A stretch of 64,000 nt of DNA. Source: Ricinus communis. Taxonomy: Eukaryota; Streptophyta; Magnoliopsida; Malpighiales; Euphorbiaceae. Every line of letters starts with the position of its first letter. Position 1 is the first letter of the stretch. Shown piece after piece: positions 55,261-64,000 of this stretch. The notes below the pieces were generated by a model. It was not told the DNA's origin and made no database searches. It saw only the letters and a program-made list of their open reading frames with translations. The position numbers and the translations under genes were made by a program. The stretch is from assembly GCF_019578655.1 (NCBI RefSeq), contig NC_063257.1, positions 32,461,159 through 32,525,158 on the forward strand, given 5' to 3'.

Positions 55261-55719
55261 TTGAGGGCGATCTAACTACCGATGACAACTTCAAGGCTTT
55301 AGTTCAAGTTCAGATTTCCACTTCTCTCAATTTTGCTTGATTCAAGAGGACTCAACAGCTAGCTTCTCTCAACATATGCATATGCGAAGAGGACAAGAAG
55401 ATATAAATTATGCTTCTTTTTAGATCTCATTTATTTTGCTTAGGACTTTTAGCTTTGTTTTCTTTTTTCAATTAGTGTGTAAAATAATAAACAAACATAT
55501 ATATATTTGATAATAATCCAAATAATTTTATTCATTTAATATATATACCCCGATGGGTAAATTTTGATTTCTCAAGATATAACTCCTATTATCAGCGGTC
55601 TTTTTAGATTTTCTAGTTGATTATTTTCTCTTTTTTACTCTGATTTTTGCCTAACCAGCCTGTTCAGATTTTCTAATTAGCAGGCTATTTTTTCTTTTTA
55701 TTACTTTTTTATACGTAGT
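55261..55719. other. Spacer between antisense gene and integrase
   Basis: AT-rich, no gene. It contains a gene-end-like aataat/taatataat zone near 55480-55540 and one more intron-type repeat unit (55647-55686). Confidence 0.5.
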
Positions 55720-57000
55720 ATTTCTTGAGACGATGTATGTTGATTGGCTCAATGAACTCGTTCCCCTCTAGGTCTAAGATCTTAGCAACACCCTTAGGTA
55801 AGATCTTCTTTACCAAGTACGGGCCTTCCTAATTCGGCTTGAACTTCCTTCTCGGGTCAAATGCAGTAGGTCTTGTATGCTTCAATACTATATCACCATC
55901 TTTGATCTTTTCTAGCTTTACTTTTTTGTTGAATGCCCTAGCTATCCTTTTCTGATACAACTACTTGTGGTATAGGGCTTTCATCCATTTCTCATCAACC
56001 AAAACTAATTGATGGTATCTTTGCTCAACCTATTAGTATTTCAGTATTTCAGCCTCTAATACAACTCTCAAAGACTTTAACTCTAATTCAACCGGCAAAA
56101 CTACTTCAGCTCCTAAACTATGGAGTACGGTGTTTGCCTGGTTGATGTTTGCTCGGTTGTCCAATATTCACAAAGTGCAAAGGGTAACTGAAACGACTAG
56201 TCCTTGTGATTCTACACCATATTCGAAAGTATTTTCTTTAGGTTCTTGTTGGCTGCTTCTACCACTCCGTTCACTTGAGGTCTATATAGAGAAGACCTGT
56301 GATGCTTGATCTTATATTCCACTAGCAGGTCTGCCGTTTCACCCATGAACTATACCCTATTATCCGTTATGACATGATGTGGGACATGGTATCTGCAGTT
56401 CAGGTTTCTTTCTATAAATCTGGCCATCTACCTTGCCCCCACGGTGGTGAATGATTCGATTTTGACCTACTTTGAGAAGTAGTCAATTGCTACGACTATG
56501 AACCTGTGACCATTCGAAGGAGGTTTTATTTCTCTAATGATGTCGATCCCCCAACCTGTAAAAGGCTAAAGAGACGTTAAGTTGTGCAGCTTAGTTGGAG
56601 GTACGTGATTCAAGTCACTGTACAGTTGGCATTCACGGTATTTCCTCACTAGTGCTATACAATCCTTCTCCATTATTAACCAATAATAAGCTTACCGCAT
56701 GATCTTCTTGGTTAATACTATGTTGTTCATTTGTGGCCTGGATACTCTTTTGTGCATTTCTCTATCACTACTTAAGCTTCCACTTTAGTCACACATCAGA
56801 GTTGTACACCCGACACTATTCTTTTATACAAGATTCCCTCATGGCTGATGTAATTCCTAACTTGAATTCGCAACGCGTATCTTTTTCTGGCAGTTGCTTC
56901 TTTTGGATATTCTCTATTTTCTGTAAACCTCTTCAAATTGTAGAACTTGCATTACTCGATTCCCTTGATAACAAGGCGTATCCGATTTCACAATCACTAA
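55720..57000 (-). pseudogene. Tat/Ogre integrase (broken)
   Basis: Integrase, which inserts element DNA into the chromosome. On the minus strand: YISHEGILYKRIVSG and the HHCC-type region (YRECQLYSDLNH, near 56620), core domain GWGIDIIREIKPPSNGHRF with the first Asp and VVAIDYFSK with the second, then EAANKNLKKILSNMV carrying the Glu (near 56230). The C-terminal GRFKPN-type block reads RKFKPN*EGPYLVKKILPKG near 55830, matching Tat integrase ends. Many single-base stops (for example Trp to stop in SK*V and PN*E). Confidence 0.88.
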
Positions 57001-57129
57001 AGGTTTCATTAAAAACTGCAAGGGATTGACCCACATAGATGATAGGGTAGCTACCTCATTTGCCATTTGATTCTTGTCTTGAGGTAAGTGTACAAAGGAG
57101 AACTAGAGAAGTTGCACACTAGAGTCCTG

Positions 57130-57455
57130 AAATAGTTGACATACGGCTTCAACATCTCTTCTTTTACTTCCCATTCCTCGAGGGCTCATTGGATTACCAG
57201 CATAGAGTCCCTATAGACCATCAAGTGTTTAGCTCCTGCTACCAAGGCTGCTTCTAATCTAAATAAACATGCTTCATACTCTACTATGTTATTGGTCACT
57301 TTAAAGTCTAATCTCTTGGCCATTGGTAGCATCTCCCCTTCCAGTGTAATCAAAACTACTCCCAAGCTTGTGTCTCTTGCATTTACAGCTCCATCAAAGT
57401 ACATCTTCCACTCCTTGATCCCAATTACCCCCAGATTCTTATTAGGAAATTCCAA
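57130..57455 (-). pseudogene. Archaeal-type second RNase H (aRNH)
   Basis: An 89-codon frame plus continuation. WKMYFDGAVNARDTSLGVVL carries the first Asp, NNIVEYEACLFRLEAAL the Glu, and MVYRDSMLVIQ the next Asp. This plant-host-like RNase H, placed between the classical RNase H and integrase, is diagnostic of the Tat lineage. All visible catalytic residues are kept. Confidence 0.92.
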
Positions 57456-57479
57456 ATTCTAAGGGTCATCTCTTTCAAT

Positions 57480-57840
57480 TGTATTCAGAGTTAGAAACTC
57501 AGCCATGACCCTACCCTTGACTACTTTATTAGTGATGTACTCAATGTCGAATTCTGTTAGTAACATTAGCCATCTAGCCAGCTTCCCTATAAGAAATGGA
57601 GCTTCAAATAAGTACTTCAAAGGGTTTATTTTTTAAAATTGTTTGCACTTTATAAGAATTGAAAGTAGTGCCTCAACTTTCTTGTAGCCTATATCATGGC
57701 TAAGCACGTCTTTTCCATGAGGTTATACTTCGACTCATAAGGCAACAACTTCTTACTGAGGTAATAGACCACATGCTCTATATCATTGGGTTCGCACTGT
57801 GCTACCATTGCTTTCAAGTATGTGATGGACTAGTGCAACC
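57480..57840 (-). pseudogene. Classical RNase H of the Tat/Ogre element
   Basis: The minus strand reads MVAQCEPNDIEHVVYYLSKK, YESKYNLMEKTCLAMI, a stop where Trp is usual, ATRKLRHYFQFL and, after frame breaks, EFDIEYITNKVVKG. It is the retroviral-type domain connected to RT. Its N-terminal catalytic part is missing along with RT. Confidence 0.85.
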
Positions 57841-57960
57841 GACAGAATCAAATTGTATCTAATGAAGTTGTCGAAGGATGGAAAGCTCTACATTATTCTC
57901 TCTTCTCTTCAAGAGTTATATCATGAGCTATTAAAACTCTCCGTGGATTTGCATCTGTGC

Positions 57961-59010
57961 CTAAATTAAATGAATCAATTTGTATGGAATTGATTTAAAC
58001 ATGTACATGTCATGATTATCGAAATACACATTACCATCAAGAAAAACATCACACAAGTAAGCGAAATTGTTCATATAGTTGATCTTGGAAAGAAAATAAA
58101 CATTGTCCTCATAAATGTTGGACGTTATTACATCATCAGCATAAGAAATATTAATAATGTTATTTCTTATAAGAGCAGGTAGTTCCTCTTGGCTTGTTTT
58201 CTCTGGCTGAGCGGTGAAATCTTCTAGCTTCAGCTCTTCCATCTTAGTAGTGACCTTCTCTCGGACTTCCTTAATACTCAGTCGACGATCCTGTCGATGA
58301 TTAGGTTCTTAAAAATCTCGAACCCTGATACCTTAGTCTTAGCTATAGTAATATGTTCAGGCTCCCTAGAATAGGGCTTGTACTCCTATACGAACACATC
58401 TTTTAGAGTCTTACCCTTTAGTTTGCCCTCGTCTTCCTTTTTAGTATAACCCAATTATTGTTGAGTCTTCAAACCTTTGAAGTTCGCAGCTCCGCGATAC
58501 CTTACTGATTGTGTACCAGCCCATTCCAAGCATGAAGTCCATTTTTTTGAACATGCTGGCTACTTTAGGAGCCATATAGTTCTCACAGAGAATAACAACT
58601 TGGAATCTAGTAAGGGCTTCCATCTCTTTGATAGCTCCTTTGATAGCTGAGATAACCTTACCACCTTTGACTTTGATAGTGACGATCTCGCCTTCATGAG
58701 GGAAGTTTACCTTCTGATGTACTATGGAAAGGACTCCTCCTAGGGCATGGAACTATAACCTTCCCAATAAGAATGCAAAAGTTACCGGGATGTCTAGGAT
58801 GGTGAACTCCACCCAGGACTCAATAGGACATGTCTTTATTAGTGCTGAAAATATTCCTTCCATATCTCTTTTTGTCTCATCATAAGCTTTTATAACCATA
58901 TCTGATGGCCTCAGGTGTTTCGTAGTCATCCCTAGCTTAAGGAGTATGTGTGATGGCCACATATTGATGGCTAACCCATCATCTACCATCATACATGGGA
59001 TTCTCTTCCT
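57961..59010 (-). pseudogene. Tat/Ogre protease and following linker
   Basis: A frame from about 59010 starts RIPCMMVDDGLAINMWPSHI, the retropepsin-like site of Tat elements (usual forms carry V-D-x-G-S; here D-D-G-L). It continues SWVEFTILDIPVTFAFLLGR and a stop (W to stop before FHALGGV), then VLSIVHQKVNFPHEGEIV. The linker (to 57961) contains MLGMGWYTIS and FTAQPEKTSQEEL. In intact elements the RT palm would follow; it is absent. Confidence 0.82.
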
Positions 59011-61417
59011 CTTGACTTCTACTACTATGTAGAGGGCCTTATTGTAGTCTCTTCCCTCAAATGGTACGTTTCATTCGAGAAGGTAATCATCTTGGTGGTC
59101 TCGTCAGTTACCGTTTTGATCATCTCCTTAAGGTAATCATCTTGTTTGTTGTAATAATGCTTATACCAAATAAGGCTGAATTAGAGCCTTTCTATGATCC
59201 AATAAATGCATCAGCAGTTCCCAAACATTGGCTATCTTCTTCTCTTTCTTCCACCGTTCTAGCAACACGGCATCCCCGTCTTTAGGTGCTTGCTTATCTT
59301 GTTCCAGCTCTTGTACCCTAGCTTCCTTACCCTTACCTGCTGACTCAATTTCAGAATCGTTGTCTACTTAGATGTCCTTGGCCTCATCATCTTGAACTTC
59401 ACACTCATCCCTAGAGCTATACTAGATGTTGATAGCCATGACCAACTTTTTCCCCCTCTTTCCAAACCTCCAAGAGACAAGGTTCACAAGTGGCTTGATC
59501 GTCATCTGATCCCCAACCACTTGGCACGATATTGTCAATTCGAATGTCGGCCGAAGTAGGCCTCAAATATCAGACCTTGAAGTCAAATTTGCCTAAAGGC
59601 TACCCTAGCAGGCCTTCACACTCATACCGAGGAATTTGCTCAACCTCCCATTCTCTAGAGTCAATTATGTTCTAAATCTCGTGCCTGAGACAGTTGCACT
59701 AGTCCATTACAAACTTGAAAGCCTGGTGATACTCATAATACTGACTATTGTGAGGCTTAGGACTATCTTTTGACGATTGGGGCTTAAGCTTTCCACTTCA
59801 TTTTAAGTGACGGAACACCATAGATGTTGGTGCCCCCAGCTCGGTAAAGGTTCTTTGTGGGCTATCTGGTTTGGTTTCTGGCTCAATTTGAGGTATGTCT
59901 ATGAATGAGTTCATGATCTCCTCTTTGCTGAAATTAGGGTTGATCATGGACACTTGGTTTGGGGGTGGTGTGTTGTTATAGTTTGGTAAAGAGTTTCTTC
60001 TGGTGTGGGGTTGGTCAGGGTCAATAAGCTTTTCGACATCGATAAAGTCCTAGATTTCATGCTTTACCTAGATGCCGTTATTGTTGTAGTGGCTAGGTGC
60101 TTGGCGGAATTTACAATAGGTGTTAGTTTATATCTGGGTGCATTAGAGTTAGGTAGGTTCTTGAGGCTAATAGATGTCGTTGTTGTTGTAGTGGCTAGGT
60201 GCTTGGTGGAATTTACAATAGGTGTTGGTTTATATCTGGGTGCATTAGAGTTAGGTGGGTTCTTAAGGCTAATAGATTGGAGCATATACCATTCTATACC
60301 AATCTCTCAAAGATCTCAGAGAGAGGTTGTTTGAAGTTGGAGAACTTTCTCGGTTATTGCACAACATTCACATCCAGGATCCTGCTCCCTCCAACCTGGT
60401 AGTTTGCCCTTCCTCGACTTGTAGCCCATCATCGTATAAGTCCATGAAGGTTTTCGGGTTCATCATCTGTAACCTTTCAACTCATCCTAGAAGAACGTTT
60501 CAGACCACCATATGAACTTAGTCCTTTTCAGAGGGCTTGTTTTTCATTAGTCTAACCTTATTCCCCATCTGGTCAGGAAATCAGAGGACTCATTTGGCTT
60601 ATGCTTGGTGGATTTGAGATCCTTGATCGATACTTCCAAATGAGTGTTGTAGTCATATTTCTTGATAAAAGAATTGCATAAATGACGCCATTTAGCTTTA
60701 GCAGATTTTCCCAGACTGTGGTACTAGTTAACAACTGGTCCTTCAAGAGATAGCACAAATAGCTTGACAATTTGGGTCTTGCTTAGCTTAGTAGTTCCCA
60801 TGATAGTTACGTACTACTTCAGGTGAACCTTCGAGTCACTAGTCCTATTGAACTTATTCATCTCGGGCATTCTGAGCTTTTCCCATCAATACTAGCTCTT
60901 TGAAATCATAAGTAGGGTCCAAACCTTTAATTTTCAGCATACCCTGCATTTTGTCAAGCCTGGCGCTCAGGTCACTTACAAATTCATTGGTAGCAAGGGA
61001 AGTCTCCCTTTTAGTCTGGTCTAGAATAAATTCATCAAAGTCCTAAAAATTTTTGGGGCACTCCTCTTCTAGCTGGATCTTTTACATTAGCATTAGCGCG
61101 ACAACAACAGTCTCAGCAGCAACCACAATCAGGTCAACAACAACAAGGGGATTAGCTAGTGTAATGGGAGCAGTAGGTGGGGCTTGGTTTGCAGCTATCC
61201 TAGCCAAGAGTTGCTAAAGCTCTTCCTGAATCACACCCCTCAAATCGTCGATGATGGTGTTCTTGAGAATCTCGACGTCTTATTCATTAGCTCTCTCGTT
61301 GGCCATCTTTTCAGTAGCTTGGCATCTTGATCTTTCAAGGTGCTCTGATGCAGCTTGGATTCTCGAAGAAATAGGTACTCTTTTCAATCTCCCACTGTCT
61401 TGCCTCTTCCAACCCAT
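59011..61417 (-). pseudogene. gag: Tat/Ogre Gag
   Basis: Likely start ATG at 61417 (MGWKRQDSGRLKRVPISS), followed by a charged helical region (RIQAASEHLERSRCQATEKM). The Gag core lies at about 60870-60560: MNKFNRTSDSKVHLK, IVKLFVLSLEGPVVNWYHSL, CNSFIKKYDYNTHLEV, the pattern of retrotransposon Gag. The C-terminal part is Asn/Pro/Thr-rich and has a 34-residue tandem duplication at 60071-60274. At least ten stops or shifts. No zinc knuckle recognised. Confidence 0.8.
60071..60274 (-). repeat. In-frame 102-bp tandem duplication in Gag
   Basis: Two units of exactly 102 bp (60071-60172, 60173-60274), each encoding PNSNAPRYKxTPIVNSxKHL followed by a Thr-rich run. Few differences between units. Confidence 0.9.
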
Positions 61418-62150
61418 AGAAGAATCTATATGGCTAAAAAAGCAAGGGTTAATATGATGCATGCAATATGTGAGATGCATGATGTACGTGCAATGCACAA
61501 AGATAAAAGAAAAGGGGTTAGCACACACAATAATATACATTTTATCCTTCCAACCTTATTACTCCCACACACGGCTTATGGTAAGTCTTTCTTCTCTAGG
61601 ATTTTGCGTTTGAGCTTTCTATCAATAGGGGATAGTAGGCCCAATGCATATGCCATAAGCTCTCAAAGAAGATTTAAAACAAACAAGGTAATGTTTCTTA
61701 ATATAAGCATAAAAGCCTGCATGTTTTAGTCCTAGGGACTGATTCCACATGTTCTTGGGCCATGGCCTTTAATACTTGGGCTTTAGATACTTATAAGGAA
61801 AACATTTCATATAGCAAGTAAAAAGGTTCCTAAGAGAGATTACTATAGTAATTACCATGAGTTGAGTCTTGGGTAGGGATAAAAGGCTCCCATAAGTAAA
61901 AAGTGTTCTTCCGTGGCTCGTCTTCCCACTCAAGGGTCCATGCGATAAAGAAAATTCACTCATTACTTGTGAGTGATGGTTAGCTAGTGTCGCAATTCTA
62001 AGGTTCGAGTGGAACCAAAGAACCACTAACCGACGCCATCGGGGCTATAGGGATCAAAGTGCACAGTAAGTAATAATGGTGTAATGATGCAAGAATAATC
62101 TGTTAAATAATAAAATTAAAGACAAACATACCTTGAAATCAGCTTCTCTT
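61418..62150 (-). other. Leader of the Tat/Ogre-like element
   Basis: Untranslated region between primer site and Gag. No extra Ogre-type ORF1 is visible. It contains no gene that I can support. Confidence 0.55.
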
Positions 62151-62168
62151 ATCCCCAGCAGAGTCGCT
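62151..62168 (-). other. tRNA-Arg-type primer binding site
   Basis: The minus strand reads AGCGACTCTGCTGGGGAT directly after the 5' LTR, like the tRNA-Arg-type primer sites reported for Ogre/Tat elements (from memory). Confidence 0.7.
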
Positions 62169-62170
62169 GC

Positions 62171-64000
62171 TATGAGCGGTAGTTTCGAATGCGCACCCAA
62201 GTGTCTTTAGCAACTACGACACTGTAAGGATTTTCAATCTAATTGGAAACACACTAACTAATGATTGAGCTAGCGCGGAGAATGGGAGTCACCACTCGGG
62301 TAATCACCGGGACAATTTTACTAATGAGTGGCATTTTTTAGATTCCATAAGGAAGCTTACGTCATAAAATCCAGAGATGAATCCAGAAGCCAACTTCCTT
62401 ATATGTGTATATTTGTCTTTAATTTTATTGTTTAACCAATTATTCCCTATAAACACAAGCAGTTCATACACAGACATGCCAAATAACACACATAATTTAC
62501 CTAGATCTACCTATTTTATTCAAGCCCAGCCCATATTAGAGTCGTTTGTCTAATTTTCTAATTAAATATGCACATAGTCCACCTAGTTTAGCCCAATTAT
62601 AAGTTATTCTTTTGATTTTCAATCTTAGGCCTAATGGACTACTTATTATAAACGGCCTAAAATCTAATACATCACAAAAAACTGATAAAAATTCATAAAA
62701 AGCCAAAAATTGAGACATTTAAGTGTAGAGCCGATTGCCATTGGACATAGAGCGGATCAACTATGGGGTATTCGGCCAGGCTTCTTTGACTCTTAGTGTG
62801 TTCCTCGCGTCTCCATAGTCAATTTTAACATGCACAGAATGTGAAAATCACTTAGAATGTGAATGAAATGAGGTAAAAATAAAGTGGAAACCACATGAAT
62901 AATTCGATTGAATTAGAAATCCTAAAACTAATACAAAATCCTAGAAACCAAAAAAAAGTAAATGAAGATGGCAAATTAATCATATTATCCTAATAAGTAT
63001 ATTTAATTTCTGAATCATAATGAAAATTTAAATCTAATCATTAATCCTATGCATATATTTAATCAGATTCAACACCCTAATCTTGAAAAATTATCAGATT
63101 CAAAACCCTAGTGTTTTTGTTATTAGATTTCAAAACTCAATAAATTAATAACATGCAGATCCATAAAAAATCCTAATCTAATCATTTAAAGTCAACCCTA
63201 ATCATGTTTCTAACAAAAAATATAAAAAAATTATATGAGAAAGAAACCAGTTTAGAATGATGTTGATGATGATAGATGCATATTTGGAGGAACCCTCAGG
63301 TTGTCACCGTAGTTGATGGTTCTGTGAGTCTCCGATGATGAAGATGTAGTTGAATCCAAGACTGGTTGGGAATCTAGTGTTGGATCCGGTGTTAATAAGG
63401 CTTCTATCGATTAAAAAAGGTTTCCATAAAAAAAAAAACCGTTCTTTCTTCAGTAGCCTTCTTTCTTAGTGACCTAAACCTTCTGCCTAATATTGAAGAT
63501 AAGACTTTCCTCTCTTTCTTAATTGATCTAGCTTTTGTTTTCTCTAGTTGTGTGTTATGTCTCCCCCAAATCTTAGATACCTCTTTCTATTTATAGAGGT
63601 AGGATTTCAAAGAAAACCCTAAAGAGAACGATAATCTCAGATTTTTCAAATAATAAGTTGATAAATATCTAAATGTAACTCTTTAAATCTAAATAAATAT
63701 CATTAAAATTTCATGATTATCGTCAAAACCTTCTAGAATCTATATTTAGATGTAAAATTGTCAAGTGAAATGACGTCGAAGTGAAAAAGCCCCAATCGGC
63801 ACTATATGGAGCCGATTAGCTATGCATAGAGCATTTGGCTCTACACATGGGAAGTTTAAGAATTTTTTAATTAGGTCCCTGAATTTGTGAAATCCTTATT
63901 TTGACCCCCAAACTTTATTTTTCTTGAAAATTAAGTCCAAATTGATTTAAAAAAGGTAATTTAGGCTGGATTAACCTCAATCCTAACATTAGATTTGTCC
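62171..64000 (-). mobile_element. 5' LTR of the Tat/Ogre-like element (cut by window edge)
   Basis: Aligns throughout with 49834-51997: gcgcacccaagtgtctt near 62190, gattccataaggaagctt near 62341, gagccgattgcca near 62727, ttgtcaccgtagttg near 63300, a minus-strand TATA box near 63590, and a short-repeat cluster at 63790-63850. The distal tip is outside the window. Confidence 0.85.

Larger units (their letters stand above)
49834..64000 (-). mobile_element. Tat/Ogre-like Ty3 element (right end beyond window)
   Basis: A minus-strand LTR retrotransposon of more than 14 kb. From high to low coordinate: 5' LTR (partly outside), tRNA-Arg-type primer site, gag, protease, RNase H, a second archaeal-type RNase H, integrase, a 3.5-kb antisense zone, minisatellite, polypurine tract, 3' LTR. 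The second RNase H before integrase and antisense frames between integrase and the 3' LTR are known Tat-lineage traits. The RT core is not found. Stops and frameshifts are frequent, so it is inactive. Element-derived LTRs elsewhere in the window (5.3-7.1 and 22.2-33 kb) belong to the same family. Confidence 0.88.

Noticed and set aside
58100..58180. The string SYADDV on the minus strand resembles the catalytic YxDD box of RT
   Set aside because: Surrounding residues fit no other RT motif, and it lies in the protease-RT linker. Chance match.
61280..61729. Plus-strand 124-codon frame over the Gag start
   Set aside because: Antisense to the Gag N-terminus, with no recognisable motif. Treated as a shadow.
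1..64000. tRNA genes suggested by the repeated word gctctgatacca
   Set aside because: Each occurrence is a 12-13 base retroelement primer site; no cloverleaf surrounds any of them.

Overview
This is a repeat-dominated nuclear segment from a flowering plant, probably a eudicot. Evidence: plant-type Ty3/Gypsy elements (a chromovirus and a Tat/Ogre-like element with a second RNase H), tRNA-iMet primer sites, endogenous caulimovirids, plastid-like DNA with the psbB 5' end, and plant-style introns and TATA boxes. I found no conventional host gene, no rRNA or tRNA gene and no CRISPR array. I cannot name the species. Every coding region I recognise belongs to a transposon or an integrated virus, and nearly all are broken.

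Layout. 1-5.3 kb: remains of a Ty3 chromovirus (gag, zinc knuckle, PR, RT, start of RNase H, LTR pieces), with a reverse-strand LTR carrying an iMet primer site in its 5' part. 5.3-7.1 kb: fragments of a long LTR family that recurs through the window and belongs to the Tat/Ogre-like element at the right end. 7.1-9.9 kb: AT-rich DNA without genes. 9.9-19.4 kb: three copies of an 844-bp repeat; between copies 2 and 3 lies endogenous caulimovirid 1 (minus strand, about 7.1 kb). 19.4-22.2 kb: AT-rich DNA with a Mutator-type MITE bounded by a perfect 10-bp duplication.

22.2-34.5 kb is a nest. A plus-strand LTR (22155-22427 and 31460-33024) is split by a minus-strand LTR-minisatellite-LTR remnant (22428-31459). 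The first LTR of that remnant holds a small non-coding element with three LTRs and two 71-bp interiors (23952-25300). Its second LTR holds AT-rich plus plastid-derived DNA (27991-30891). A 1,431-bp hAT-type element with a perfect 8-bp duplication sits near the end of the plus-strand LTR (33033-34463).

34.5-48.5 kb: a second caulimovirid, related to but clearly different from the first. It is present as at least four rearranged blocks in alternating orientation, several of which end at (TA)n tracts. The viral order visible in the least rearranged block is movement protein, coat protein with CCHC knuckle, protease, RT, RNase H, then a separate ORF2 a few bases downstream, then the promoter and leader with an iMet primer site. 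This matches florendovirus-like elements best.

49.8-64.0 kb: a minus-strand Tat/Ogre-like element, cut by the right edge of the window, with 3' LTR, polypurine tract, a minisatellite, an antisense coding zone, integrase, aRNase H, RNase H, protease, gag, primer site and 5' LTR. The RT core is missing. The antisense zone contains a spliced plant-mobile-domain-like gene with its own TATA box, preceded by short palindromic AGCCGATCGGCT-type repeats that also occur upstream of the LTR TATA box. This zone is the most interesting part of the window.
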